64,000 nt of DNA from assembly GCF_009830105.1 (NCBI RefSeq), contig NZ_WURB01000004.1, positions 124,001 to 188,000 of the forward strand, given 5' to 3'. Below are positions 16,837 through 25,971 of this stretch, one piece after another. This DNA comes from Microvirga makkahensis. Its GTDB lineage: Bacteria; Pseudomonadota; Alphaproteobacteria; Rhizobiales; Beijerinckiaceae. The notes beneath the pieces are model-generated. The model searched no databases, was not told the origin of the DNA, and worked only from the letters and a program-made list of their open reading frames with translations. The position numbers and the translations under genes are program-made. Position 1 is the stretch's first letter. Each line of letters starts with the position of its first letter.

Positions 16837-19134
16837 GTGGCATTAGAGAACCAAATCATTTCTCAGCTTGAGAAATCTAAGAATGAGCTTCTGGAAAGAG
16901 GCGAGCTGATTCCGGTAGAGCAACTAAACGAAAGTTACGCGCTGTTTCGTAGCCGGTTCGGGCCTGAGCGGTTGCGTGCCTTGGATGGCGAGGAGCTCCT
17001 TAATGTCATGCACTTGCATGGTAGCCAGGATAGCCTTGTCTATTGGCTGGAGTTCAAGGAAGACGACGAGTTGCCACCTGTATTTGGGAGTATTGCTGGT
17101 GGAAGCGCGCTCAAATTTGGAATGTATAAGCGAAAAGATGCTGGTGTGTGGATGACGGGGCATCCGTCAAACCAAGTTCAGCTTACCACGGCGCAGGCGG
17201 TTGAGATTGCCCGGAAACATCGTGATCAAATCCTAGCAGGCTCTGAGTTGCTGCACGCTCTTCCGCAGGATGGAAGCGACGCCGACTATCTTAGGCTTCA
17301 GCGCGACTTGGATAGATACGCGCCGGAAGTCAGTAACAGTTCCTGGGGACACAAGTACTTTAGCCTTCTATATCCTAATAAAATTGACAGCTATCATGCT
17401 GAGGATTTTCAAAGGTTTCACCTTATAAGGCTTCTTCAGATGCCTCCGGCAGAACAGGGCCGCTATGTTGCTGCGGGGCGCTTCGTTGCCGTCGCAGCAG
17501 AGCTTAGCGTCCCTCTGAATCACCTGATGTCCATGTTGAAGCACGTGAACGGTCGCCCTTACCGCACGTGGCGAATTGGGACGAAGCTTAGAGAAGACGC
17601 TAGCATCTGGCCATTTATGCGAGAGGCAGGATGTATTGCAATTGGCTGGGATGCACTCGGAGACCTAAGTTGGATTGAGAGAAACCAGGACCACAAGAGT
17701 CGACTTCGAGCTCTGGTCAAAAATGAGTATTATCCGAACGACGCTAACACTGGATCGAGAAAGGCGGGAGAGATCTTTAACTTCATCACTGCCATCCAGG
17801 ATGGAGATCTCGCTCTGGCGGCAGATGGTCAACAGATCCTTGGTATTGGCCGCGTAATAAGTGGATATCGATACGATGCTGCCCTGAATGCTGGTGCGCC
17901 TCATCAGCGTCCAGTGGATTGGCTTAACATTTCGGATTGGAAGCTGCCAACTGGTGAAGGATTGCGTACGACCGTTTTTCAGGTTCGCAAACAACCAGAA
18001 AATTTGATTCAGGTAGAAAGAAGACTTTTGGGTGCTCCGCCTGTTAGTCAGGTTGGTCCTTCAACTCGGGTAATGGAGCGGGAGCAGCTCACTGGTATTC
18101 CGGGCCAGGTTCAAGGAATTCTTGAGCGAAAGGGACAAGTTATTCTCTACGGACCGCCTGGCACTGGCAAGACTCACTGGGCTAGGGCTGCTGCCGCCGA
18201 TCTAGCATCGCTCGCGACCTATAAGAAAAGGTATGAGGCACTTGGACCAACAGACCGGGCCATCATCGACGGTGATGATACTCATAGGGGACTTGTTCGC
18301 CTTTGTACGTTCCATCCTGGCTATGGTTACGAAGATTTTCTGGAAGGCTATCGCCCCCATAGCAATCAGGATGGACAGCTCGTCTTCGAGCGTCGTAGTG
18401 GCATCTTCAAGCAGCTTTGCGCAGATGCGGCAGTACAGCCCGAAAAGAACTTCTATCTGATTATTGACGAGATAAACCGCGGGGACATCCCACGCATCTT
18501 TGGTGAGTTGATTACCCTCTTAGAAGCGGACAAGCGCGGGGTAAGCCTCCACTTGCCCTTATCTGGCGAGCGCTTCTCTGTTCCGAAGAACGTTTACATC
18601 ATCGGAACGATGAACACAGCGGATCGGTCTATTGCCCTTCTAGATACAGCGCTACGCCGACGCTTTGGTTTTGTGGAGCTGCTGCCGCAGCCGACGCTTT
18701 TGTCAGATGCCGTAGTGGCCGGTAGCATTCCGTTGAGCCCCTGGTTATCAGCCATAAATGATAAAATTCGCCAGCATGTAGGTCGTGACGCGCGAAATCT
18801 CCAAATCGGGCATGCGTACCTGTTGCACAGGAGCCGACCGATCACGGACTTGACGCACTTTTCCCGCGTTCTGCTGGAGGACATCATCCCACTTCTCGAG
18901 GAATATTGTTACGAAGATTATAGCGCGCTCGAAAAGATCCTAGGATCAGGGCTTGTAGACAAGGACCGTCAGCGCATCCGAGAGGAGTTGTTCTCTCCGT
19001 CTAGGAGCCAGGATCTTATCCAAGCCGTTCTGAACCCTCATTCCGAGCTGGCAACTCTAGGCCAGGTTGTCTCAGCATCAGGTGCCGATGACATCAACGA
19101 GGAGGATTCAGAGGAAGACGAGACCACCGCATGA
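16837..19134 (+). CDS. mcrB: McrB-like AAA+ NTPase of a type IV restriction system
   Basis: About 765 aa. The N-terminal 430 residues form a recognition region, in which residues about 245-390 (RTWRIGTKLREDASIWPFMR onward) resemble an EVE/PUA-like reader of modified bases. The AAA+ motor follows: Walker A GPPGTGKTH at 439-447, Walker B DEINRGD at 544-550 and the McrB-specific MNTADRS at 592-598. It would bind modified DNA and drive the McrC nuclease using GTP. The start is uncertain: GTG at 16837 has AGGTGG 6 nt upstream, while a TTG at 16813 is also in frame. It overlaps mcrC by ATGA. Confidence 0.9.
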   Translation: MALENQIISQLEKSKNELLERGELIPVEQLNESYALFRSRFGPERLRALDGEELLNVMHLHGSQDSLVYWLEFKEDDELPPVFGSIAGGSALKFGMYKRKDAGVWMTGHPSNQVQLTTAQAVEIARKHRDQILAGSELLHALPQDGSDADYLRLQRDLDRYAPEVSNSSWGHKYFSLLYPNKIDSYHAEDFQRFHLIRLLQMPPAEQGRYVAAGRFVAVAAELSVPLNHLMSMLKHVNGRPYRTWRIGTKLREDASIWPFMREAGCIAIGWDALGDLSWIERNQDHKSRLRALVKNEYYPNDANTGSRKAGEIFNFITAIQDGDLALAADGQQILGIGRVISGYRYDAALNAGAPHQRPVDWLNISDWKLPTGEGLRTTVFQVRKQPENLIQVERRLLGAPPVSQVGPSTRVMEREQLTGIPGQVQGILERKGQVILYGPPGTGKTHWARAAAADLASLATYKKRYEALGPTDRAIIDGDDTHRGLVRLCTFHPGYGYEDFLEGYRPHSNQDGQLVFERRSGIFKQLCADAAVQPEKNFYLIIDEINRGDIPRIFGELITLLEADKRGVSLHLPLSGERFSVPKNVYIIGTMNTADRSIALLDTALRRRFGFVELLPQPTLLSDAVVAGSIPLSPWLSAINDKIRQHVGRDARNLQIGHAYLLHRSRPITDLTHFSRVLLEDIIPLLEEYCYEDYSALEKILGSGLVDKDRQRIREELFSPSRSQDLIQAVLNPHSELATLGQVVSASGADDINEEDSEEDETTA

Positions 19135-20444
19135 ACCCTACCGCTGTTTCAGCCTCCGAATGGCAGCGGCTTGATCCTAAGTCCGACCCGAAAGTAGCGG
19201 GCCTCTCGTTAGGGGCCGGAGCCGAGTTGGCAGAGGTGCTCTCGCGCTCCGGGAAGGTGGAAATCATCGAACTCGCCCGCGGCCTAGATATTCGTACGTC
19301 GTCTTGGGTGGGTCGGGTCGCTCTTGGCGATGTGGTGCTTACGATCGAGCCGAAGCTGAAGGGTGCCCCACTGCTAAATTTGCTCCGCTATGCCTATGGC
19401 CTTCGTGATCTCGCCCTGTTTTCCAACACCTACTACACGTCATCCGACGTGACGTTTCAGGATCTCTTAATAGCGCAGCTGGCAGCAGAGGTCGCTGAAC
19501 TCATGGCCCGGGGTCTCCATCGTGAGTACCAAGCTCGGAAGGATGACTTGCCGAACCCAGTAGGGAGGATCGATTTTTCGGCGTACGCACGGTCCGCTAG
19601 TCAGGCGCGAGCATCGCTGCCATGCGTCCATTATCCTCGTACCCTTGCGACGCCACTCAATCAGCTTCTAGTCGAGGGGATGCGCTTCGCTGCCCGAAGA
19701 GCCGCAGATCCAAGGCTAAAGAGCGATGTGAGACAACAATGTAAAATTCTGGAGGTAGATATCCCGCGTGTCCACCTTGACTGGAACACCCTTAAGAGTG
19801 TTCGGGCGGGAATGGACAGGCGACATGCGGCCTATGAACCTTCTCTTCGGTTGATAGAACTGCTTTACCAAGGCTCCGGCGTATCTCTAGATGATGCTGG
19901 CTCGTCGCTTCCGATGTCAGGTTTTTTGTTTGACATGAATCGCTTCTTCCAAGCGATGATTTCGCGCTTTCTGCGGGAACACCTGCCCGATTACCTTGTT
20001 CAGGACGAGCAAAGTTTAAAGGGCCTTTTCAACTATCTCCCAGATAAGAACCCACGAGACCGCAGGGCCCCAACTCCGCGTCCGGATTTCATCGTATCCC
20101 AGGCAGGCCGGGTGGTTGCGATTTTAGATGCGAAGTACCGAGATCTATGGGAGACCGCGCTGCCCCGGGAGATGTTGTACCAACTTGCACTCTATGCATC
20201 GAGCCAATCCGGCCCGAACGCTCAGGCCACCATCATTTTCCCCACCCTTCAATCAAGGGCCAAAGAACAGGCTATCCAGTTTAACGATCCGCGATACGGA
20301 ACGGAGCGGGCCAGGGTTATCCTTCGCCCCGTCAATCTACTTGAACTGAAGGAAGCTCTTGAAATGAATGGTGCGGCTGGGTTGCACACACGACGTTCAC
20401 TGGCGCGGAAACTGACCTTTGGTGACACAAGCCATTCGCACTAA
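19131..20444 (+). CDS. mcrC: McrC-like nuclease of a type IV restriction system
   Basis: A 437-aa protein that forms the cutting subunit with McrB. The N-terminal beta-rich part would contact the McrB hexamer. The C-terminal PD-(D/E)xK core shows D319 (RPDF) and D333-A-K335 (LDAKYRD), followed by an E/Q-containing helix (MLYQLALYASS). The ATG overlaps the mcrB stop, so the two are coupled. Length and catalytic residues are normal, so the pair is probably functional. Confidence 0.9.
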   Translation: MNPTAVSASEWQRLDPKSDPKVAGLSLGAGAELAEVLSRSGKVEIIELARGLDIRTSSWVGRVALGDVVLTIEPKLKGAPLLNLLRYAYGLRDLALFSNTYYTSSDVTFQDLLIAQLAAEVAELMARGLHREYQARKDDLPNPVGRIDFSAYARSASQARASLPCVHYPRTLATPLNQLLVEGMRFAARRAADPRLKSDVRQQCKILEVDIPRVHLDWNTLKSVRAGMDRRHAAYEPSLRLIELLYQGSGVSLDDAGSSLPMSGFLFDMNRFFQAMISRFLREHLPDYLVQDEQSLKGLFNYLPDKNPRDRRAPTPRPDFIVSQAGRVVAILDAKYRDLWETALPREMLYQLALYASSQSGPNAQATIIFPTLQSRAKEQAIQFNDPRYGTERARVILRPVNLLELKEALEMNGAAGLHTRRSLARKLTFGDTSHSH

Positions 20445-20597
20445 GGCTGTATCAACGCAGATGCTCGATTTAAAGCCGGGATACGGCGGGCGTAGTGCTG
20501 ACAATGTGAGGCAAGCTACCTAGCTGATGAACCATCACAGTTCATTCGCCAAACACCGTGCCGTGATGATTGCGAAGTGGGTACCAGTATGTCTAGT

Positions 20598-21266
20598 TCA
20601 ACGCTCCCCGTACGTCTCCTGGTAGATCTCACGCAACAATCGTCCGTCAAATGTCCAATATGGTCCCGGGGCTACACTGTACTCTAGACCAAGTACCCGA
20701 CGAGTAGCCGCCGTCAACGACATCTCCTCATCTCCTAAGCGTACTCTTTTGGAGCTCACAACGGTCACGCTGACATCTTTGGTCGTGGACTGGAGTATCG
20801 ATCCAACTGGAATTCCCATTTCACTAAAATCTAAATTTGGTCGACGGGAGCGGAAGTTCTCAGCAGCAGCTAGTTCCTGCTCTGCAACTAACGGAGGTCG
20901 CCCTGATATTTCGGCCGTGGCGTCTTCAGTGTGTAGGAGCTTCAGTATAGCGATTGCCTGAGCAGGCTCGACCGCAAAGAACTCCCTTTTTGCATTTACG
21001 CGATTGGGAGCAAACGCTGTGTGCAAAGCCTGTTCAACCTCATCTGCGTTGGTGACCCGGCATGCAAACTCAAGCTTAAAAGGGAATGGAACACCCGTTG
21101 TATAGAGCTGGGCGATACGTAGATTTGCATCTTCGTGAGTGGTCTTCCCAATCTTAATCAACCCTGGCATCGCAGGGTTTGTTACAACATATACGATGCT
21201 GTATTGAATGGTGGGTAGGTTGTCTATGGTCCTGGATTGAGCGAAAGGCTCTGCTGTATCGGCCAT
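20598..21266 (-). CDS. T5orf172/GIY-YIG-family protein, 222 aa
   Basis: Residues about 20-115 match the T5orf172 (Mug113) branch of the GIY-YIG nuclease fold: YSIVYVVTNPAMPGLIKIGK with later L-Y-T-T-G-V-P-F-P-F and E-x-A-L-H-x-x-F segments, the latter typical of the family's metal-binding region. The C-terminal 100 residues are a separate beta-rich part (SVTVVSSKRVRLGDEEMSLT). It sits just after mcrBC in opposite orientation. A DNA-processing or defence role is likely from family and place; the target is unknown. Confidence 0.72.
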   Translation of the reverse strand: MADTAEPFAQSRTIDNLPTIQYSIVYVVTNPAMPGLIKIGKTTHEDANLRIAQLYTTGVPFPFKLEFACRVTNADEVEQALHTAFAPNRVNAKREFFAVEPAQAIAILKLLHTEDATAEISGRPPLVAEQELAAAENFRSRRPNLDFSEMGIPVGSILQSTTKDVSVTVVSSKRVRLGDEEMSLTAATRRVLGLEYSVAPGPYWTFDGRLLREIYQETYGER

Positions 21267-21380
21267 TTGGAAATCTTTGTTGGCGGGCTATTGTCGAGGG
21301 GTTCGCGGAAACTCAGGTCGAAGTTTCGATAGATTGCCGTCTACAATCTGAGGTGATGCTAACGGAATCCTATTGTGGCG

Positions 21381-21911
21381 CTACAGACTGGTGCTCTCAC
21401 ACTTAAGAGCTGCCTGCGCCGCTTCGATAGCTATGTGAGCATCCGTTTTTATTGCGGTCACAGTTCCGAATTGGCTACGAAGTGCGTTGATGATGACTTC
21501 GGGGACCATATTCTCCATTCCGGCATTTGCCCAAGTGCAGCGACGGGTCATGTGCAGATCGTACAGGTCAAAGGCGCCTCCCACCCTATACTCGAACTCG
21601 CCCTCAATCCGGCAGCACCAATACTCACCGGCTCCAGGTATATAGGTCCAGCAGAAGTCTCCGACCTTCATCTGGCTCCCGAAGATCTTCGCTGCTGTCA
21701 GCATGGCTGAATTGGAAGGAAAAACCTTTTTGGCGTGGCGGAGGTATTTCAGGAGATCACGGCAGCCATCTGGTACTTCAGTTTCCTGGGTAGAACCATT
21801 CAGGCCCCATCCAGCGCCCACAACACCATTCGTGAGGGCAAACTTGCGTGCTGCGGTGTGGTCAACGCCAGGAGCGCCAGACTTCATCCTCACACGCCAG
21901 ACATTGGGCAT
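21381..21911 (-). CDS. Unrecognised 176-aa protein, possible PUA/EVE-like fold
   Basis: The ATG is preceded by AGGGGGA, a strong ribosome site. The N-terminus VWRVRMKSGAPGVDH and the central GDFCWTYIPGAGEYWCCRIE pattern (W-R-V-R, then G-D-x-x-W with alternating beta residues) recall PUA-like readers such as EVE domains, which often accompany McrBC. The match is by pattern only. Four cysteines occur in residues 85-140, but no clear zinc motif. It lies at the right end of the island, 197 bp from the attachment repeat. Confidence 0.5.
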   Translation of the reverse strand: MPNVWRVRMKSGAPGVDHTAARKFALTNGVVGAGWGLNGSTQETEVPDGCRDLLKYLRHAKKVFPSNSAMLTAAKIFGSQMKVGDFCWTYIPGAGEYWCCRIEGEFEYRVGGAFDLYDLHMTRRCTWANAGMENMVPEVIINALRSQFGTVTAIKTDAHIAIEAAQAALKCESTSL

Positions 21912-22107
21912 CGTTCCCCCTTATTCATCCGCCGGTTGCTTGCCGGTTACAGTTTCCTGCCTTCATAGGGATGAAAGCCGTCGCGCTGGATTACAATCCA
22001 ATCCATCCGGCGAGGGATTTCCATAGGGCTGCTCTCGATAGAAAGCGATACACCCAGGTATATTTCGGTGAAATGCTGTAGAATACCGAAACGATACAAA
22101 TTATCGC

Positions 22108-22153
22108 TTCCTAAACCGAAGGTCGGAAGTTCGAGTCTTCCCGGGATCGCCAG
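22108..22153 (+). repeat. Right attachment repeat (attR) of the genomic island
   Basis: An exact 46-bp copy of tRNA-Arg(CCT) from the anticodon loop to one base past CCA; it marks where the chromosome resumes. It has no acceptor or D-arm 5' half, so it is a tRNA fragment, not a gene. Confidence 0.92.
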
Positions 22154-22173
22154 TTCGTTCCAAGCCGTTCTTG

Positions 22174-24366
22174 TCAGGAGGGCTTGGACATTCCTCCCAA
22201 GGGAAAGTCGATGAGGCAGACCACGCCCGTCGGCTCGTAGCGAAGGTGCACCTCGCCGTCCAACTCGCGGGCCAGGCCGCGCTCGAGGAGACGGGTTCCG
22301 AATCCCTTGCGCGCCGGAGGCGACACGGCCGGGCCGCCGTGCTCCTCCCAGCGGATTCCAAGGTATGGCCTGTCGTCCGACGTGCGCTCCGCCCAGGTGA
22401 TCCGCACGAACCCTCCAGGATGGCTCAGGGCTCCATGCTTGACGGCATTCGTGCTGAGCTCATGGAAGGCCATGGAAAGGCTGAGGGCGGTTTGGGGCGG
22501 CAGGCGGATATCCGCTCCGGATAGGATGAAGGGACCGTTGCCGTCCAGGCGCTCCCGGTAGGGGGCCGTCGCCTGCCTGAGAATGTCCATGAGGCCGACG
22601 CTCTCCCAGTTCTCCTGGGTCAGGACGTCATGGGCCCGAGCCAGCGCGAAGATGCGTTCCTCGAACGCGCCTTTCGCCGCGAGAGCTGCGCCCTCATCCG
22701 AGAGACGAACGTCGCGAAGGCTCTGGGCCGCGAGCGACTGGACCGTCGCCAGGGTGTTCTTGACCCGATGGTTCAACTCGTTGATCAGGAGCCGCAAATG
22801 CTCCTCGGCCCGGGTTCTCTCCGTGACGTCGTAGAACGTGCTCATGGCCAGAGCGTCGCTGCCGATGCCCTCGACCGGGGCCGAATTGACCGCGAGATGC
22901 ACGACCCGCCCGTCCGCCCGATGGTAGATCACCTCGTCCCGATCCACGAAATCCCCGCGCAGGATCGCCCGCGTGATCGATTCCTGCTCGTCATAGGCGG
23001 CGGCTCCGTTGCGGCGGACGGCCCCGAAACCGGATTCCGTCCCGCCCTCCATGAACGTCGTCTTCGGCCCGAGCAGGCCGACGGACATCGCATTCTGGAA
23101 AAGGATCTCTCCGGATGGAATTCTCGCCAGGGTCACACCGACGGGCATGCGTTCCAGCAGCATCCTGAGGCGCTCCTCGCTGGCCCGTACAGCATTCTCG
23201 GCGCGCCGATGCTCCGTCACGTCGATTTGCACTCCGTCCCAAATCACCTGGTCATCCGATGAGAGGCGCGGGGCCCAGATCAGGCGACACCAGCGGGTTT
23301 CGCCGCTTTGCGCGTGCCGGATGGCGATCTCGACATCCAGAGGCTTGAGGTCGCGAAGAGCGGCTATCTCCGCCTCTGCGAGCACGGGGACGTAGTCCGG
23401 CAGAACCAGCCTGTAGAGAAGGGTTGGATCCCTGAGAACATCCTCCGGCGACACACCGTTCACGGGCAGGCAACTGCGCGATATGTAGACGAATCTGCGT
23501 TCGGAACCGTCCCTGGAGCTCACGATCTGGTAGATCATGGTCAGCGGGATGTTGTCGGCGACGGCCATGAGCCTGGCTTCGCTCTCGCGAAGGGCATCCT
23601 CCACCGTCTTGCGATCGGTGATGTCCAGGAGGACGCCGATCATCCGGATCGGCGTCTCCTTCTCGAAGAGGATCTCCGCCCGCAGAAGGAACCATCGCCA
23701 GGCGGCGTCGCCGCAGCAGAAACGGAACTCGGCCTCGAAGTGCCGCTCCCCACGCGAGGCGGCCTCCTGAACGGCGGCATGAAGCCGCTGGCGGTCCTCG
23801 GGATGATGGCGGTCCTGGAGTTCACGGGTGGTGAGATCGTGGTCCGGGTGAAATCCCAGCAGCACCTTGAGTTCACGGGATGGATGAAGAATCCCCGTCC
23901 CGATGTCGTATTCCCAAACGGCGAGGCGGCCGGCAGTGAGGGCCAGGCGCAGCCGGGCCTCGCTCGTGCGCAAGGCCTCTTCGGTCCGGCGCTCGTCGGT
24001 CTTGTTCCTGAATCGGACGCCGAGGCCGTCATCGTATCGGAACAGGTGGACCTCATAGGTCCTGTCCGGATGCCGCATCGATGCCGTCTCGAAGGTGGAG
24101 GGGAGGCCCGTTTTCATGGTGTCTTCGTAACGGTCCCGGCACGCGCTCCCGGACGTCCAGGGGAAAGCCTCCCAGATCGTCCTTCCGAGCATCGCCTCCT
24201 GCGGCTGGCCGAAATGGACCTCGGCGGCTCGGTTGACGTAGGTGTAGCGCCATTTCCGATCGAGGGCACAGAAGGCATCGCCCATGCCTTCGAGCACGTC
24301 GGTCAGGCACCTCTCGGCCTTTCCCTTGCCGACTGCGATCCCATGCATCTCAAGCGACGCCCTCAT
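22174..24366 (-). CDS. Multi-PAS sensor histidine kinase, HWE family
   Basis: A 730-aa soluble kinase without membrane segments. About four PAS/PAC domains occupy residues 15-500 (for example GMGDAFCALDRKWRYTYVNR, RLALTAGRLAVWEYDIGTGI, ERLRMLLERMPVGVTLARIP), so the signal is probably cytoplasmic: light, redox or a small ligand. The kinase part begins INELNHRVKNTLATVQSLAA, with the phospho-accepting His in HRVKN, and HELSTNAVKHGAL forms the N-box, the combination typical of alphaproteobacterial HWE/HisKA_2 kinases. The ATG at 24366 has GAGGGG just upstream and is preferred to a GTG 12 bp earlier. No receiver or response regulator is adjacent, so the partner lies elsewhere. Confidence 0.9.
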   Translation of the reverse strand: MRASLEMHGIAVGKGKAERCLTDVLEGMGDAFCALDRKWRYTYVNRAAEVHFGQPQEAMLGRTIWEAFPWTSGSACRDRYEDTMKTGLPSTFETASMRHPDRTYEVHLFRYDDGLGVRFRNKTDERRTEEALRTSEARLRLALTAGRLAVWEYDIGTGILHPSRELKVLLGFHPDHDLTTRELQDRHHPEDRQRLHAAVQEAASRGERHFEAEFRFCCGDAAWRWFLLRAEILFEKETPIRMIGVLLDITDRKTVEDALRESEARLMAVADNIPLTMIYQIVSSRDGSERRFVYISRSCLPVNGVSPEDVLRDPTLLYRLVLPDYVPVLAEAEIAALRDLKPLDVEIAIRHAQSGETRWCRLIWAPRLSSDDQVIWDGVQIDVTEHRRAENAVRASEERLRMLLERMPVGVTLARIPSGEILFQNAMSVGLLGPKTTFMEGGTESGFGAVRRNGAAAYDEQESITRAILRGDFVDRDEVIYHRADGRVVHLAVNSAPVEGIGSDALAMSTFYDVTERTRAEEHLRLLINELNHRVKNTLATVQSLAAQSLRDVRLSDEGAALAAKGAFEERIFALARAHDVLTQENWESVGLMDILRQATAPYRERLDGNGPFILSGADIRLPPQTALSLSMAFHELSTNAVKHGALSHPGGFVRITWAERTSDDRPYLGIRWEEHGGPAVSPPARKGFGTRLLERGLARELDGEVHLRYEPTGVVCLIDFPLGGMSKPS

Positions 24367-24627
24367 GGCGCCCCTCACATTGTTTTTTTCACACGCTTAC
24401 GGAAGCTGAAACTCACCGCCGATCCAGAGGCTGTTGCGGTTCAGACGAACAAACAGAGCGAGACCGAAGATCCGCCGCCGCTCCGTTTCATTCTGTACGT
24501 ATCATTATATCGATGCAAGAAGATTTGGCCGGCTCCGGTGCAAACCGGCGCCCTGACCCGGAAAGGCCCGGAACTTGCGTCCCGCAGGCCATGGGCGCAC
24601 CTCATGGGCGCATGGGCCGACCTCCTG

Positions 24628-25512
24628 TCAGCGAAGGCTGAAGCGCAGAGGCACCGAGAAGGTGAATTGTTGCTGAGGGAGCGCCGCAGGCGCGGCCGGT
24701 AGCGACGAACCGGGGCGGGCCGCCGCCAGAGCGGCGTTGTCCAGCATGGGATGTCCGGCACTGCGAGCAATGGTTGCGCCGATGATCCGCCCCGAGCGGT
24801 CCATAGAGAACCGCACGGTCGCGACGCCGGATATGCCCTGGCTGCGGGCCTGCTCGGGATAACGGAGGCGGCTGCGGAGCGAAGCGGCAAGGCTCGCCAC
24901 GTAACGGTTGAGCACATTGGGATCCGCTGACGCTGCCGAGCCTTGCATGTTCTCACGGGACGAGGATGCCTGCCCCCGGCGGGCATTCGCAGGAGGGGGG
25001 CTGCGCTCGGCGATCACGCGGCGCGGCTTGGGAGCGGGCTTGCGCTCGACCTTTTCCGGAGGCTGCCTCACGGGCTTGGGGGCGGGCTTCTCTTCCAGCG
25101 GCCGGGCGACCACGATTTCGGACGGAGCCAGCGCCGGCACGGCTTCGGGCGCGATGCTCTCCTCGGCGGGCACGGCCTCGACCTCGGTGGCTTCCGTCAT
25201 CTCCAGGGCGGTTTCTTCGACCGGCTCCTCGATGGGCACGGCTTCCGCGACAGGAGGTTCGAGCGGCTGCGCTTCGGCCTCGACGGGCGGAACCTCGGGG
25301 GCGGAGACTTCGGCCGGCGCAATCGATTCGATGTTCTCCATGGCGGGAGCGAGATCGATGGTGATTTCCTGCTCGCCGGGCGGACTCACGGCATTCTGGG
25401 ACTGCCAGAGCGTCACCGCCAGCAGGGCGCCGGCATGGAGGGCGAGCGCCGTCAGAAACGCCAATCCGATACGGCGCGGCTCCTGCAAGGGTCGTGTACT
25501 CTGAGCGAACAT
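24628..25512 (-). CDS. tonB: TonB-like energy transducer
   Basis: A 294-aa protein with one N-terminal membrane anchor (residues about 17-35), a long Pro/Glu/Ala/Val-rich periplasmic spacer (about 45-190, including KPAPKPVRQPPEKVERKPAP) and a C-terminal TonB domain (YVASLAASLRSRLRYPEQAR, then GVATVRFSMDRSGRI). It transmits proton-motive force from ExbB/ExbD to outer-membrane TonB-dependent receptors. It follows exbD by 15 bp on the same strand. No receptor gene is in the window, so the transported ligand is unknown. Confidence 0.9.
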   Translation of the reverse strand: MFAQSTRPLQEPRRIGLAFLTALALHAGALLAVTLWQSQNAVSPPGEQEITIDLAPAMENIESIAPAEVSAPEVPPVEAEAQPLEPPVAEAVPIEEPVEETALEMTEATEVEAVPAEESIAPEAVPALAPSEIVVARPLEEKPAPKPVRQPPEKVERKPAPKPRRVIAERSPPPANARRGQASSSRENMQGSAASADPNVLNRYVASLAASLRSRLRYPEQARSQGISGVATVRFSMDRSGRIIGATIARSAGHPMLDNAALAAARPGSSLPAAPAALPQQQFTFSVPLRFSLR

Positions 25513-25527
25513 GAATGCGGCTGCCGT

Positions 25528-25971
25528 TTACGGACGCGACCCGCCGGGCGCCTGCGCAATCAGGGACACCTTCTGGAAACCGGCCGCGTTGATCTGTCCC
25601 ATGATCTCGACGATGCGCCCGTAAGGGACGGCCTTGTCCCCGCGCACCAGAACGACCTGGGAAGGATCGGCGTCCGCGAGCTCCCGGAGGCGCGGCAGAA
25701 CGGCCTCCGGCGGCAGCGGCTCCTTGTCGAGGAAGGGCTGGCCCTGACCGTCGATGGTGACGACGACCGGCTGCTTCGGTTGCGAAACCTTCGGCGCTGC
25801 CGTCTTCGGCAGCTGCACGGGAACGCCGACCGTCATGAGGGGAGCCGCCACCATGAAGATGATGAGCAGCACCAGCATCACGTCGACCATCGGCGTGACG
25901 TTGATCTCGGACAGGGGGCTTGCGCCGAACTCGTCCTCGGAATCGGTCGTGCGGATCGGTCCCAGGCCCAT
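25528..25971 (-). CDS. exbD: ExbD biopolymer transport protein
   Basis: 147 aa. The start MGLGPIRTTDSEDEFGASPL is set by its overlap with the exbB stop (TAATG). A conserved SEINVTPMVDVMLVLLIIFM stretch gives the single membrane helix with the functional Asp of the ExbD/TolR proton path; the rest is a periplasmic domain (ADPSQVVLVRGDKAVPYGRI). It works with ExbB to energise TonB. A much longer frame in the same register overlaps exbB and is rejected. Confidence 0.92.
   Translation of the reverse strand: MGLGPIRTTDSEDEFGASPLSEINVTPMVDVMLVLLIIFMVAAPLMTVGVPVQLPKTAAPKVSQPKQPVVVTIDGQGQPFLDKEPLPPEAVLPRLRELADADPSQVVLVRGDKAVPYGRIVEIMGQINAAGFQKVSLIAQAPGGSRP

Larger units (their letters stand above)
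1902..22153. mobile_element. Integrative genomic (defence) island in tRNA-Arg(CCT), about 20.25 kb
   Basis: Bounded by the 46-bp tRNA-derived repeats. The interior is less GC-rich than the flanks and uses more A/T-ending codons. It carries a tyrosine integrase, a primase-helicase of the VapE type, an excisionase-like HTH protein and at least three defence cassettes (type I restriction, Septu-like ATPase/HNH, McrBC). No phage structural genes and no conjugation genes are seen, so it is a satellite-like or helper-dependent island rather than a prophage or ICE. Unusually, the integrase lies in the middle (11.7-13.0 kb), not next to an attachment site, which suggests cargo was added on both sides or a composite origin. 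Confidence 0.9.

Noticed and set aside
1902-22153. Prophage or conjugative element
   Set aside because: No capsid, tail, terminase, relaxase or type IV secretion genes; only integrase, primase-helicase and HTH protein are mobile functions.
22108-22153. Second tRNA-Arg gene
   Set aside because: Only the 3' part from the anticodon loop is present; acceptor 5' strand and D arm are missing.
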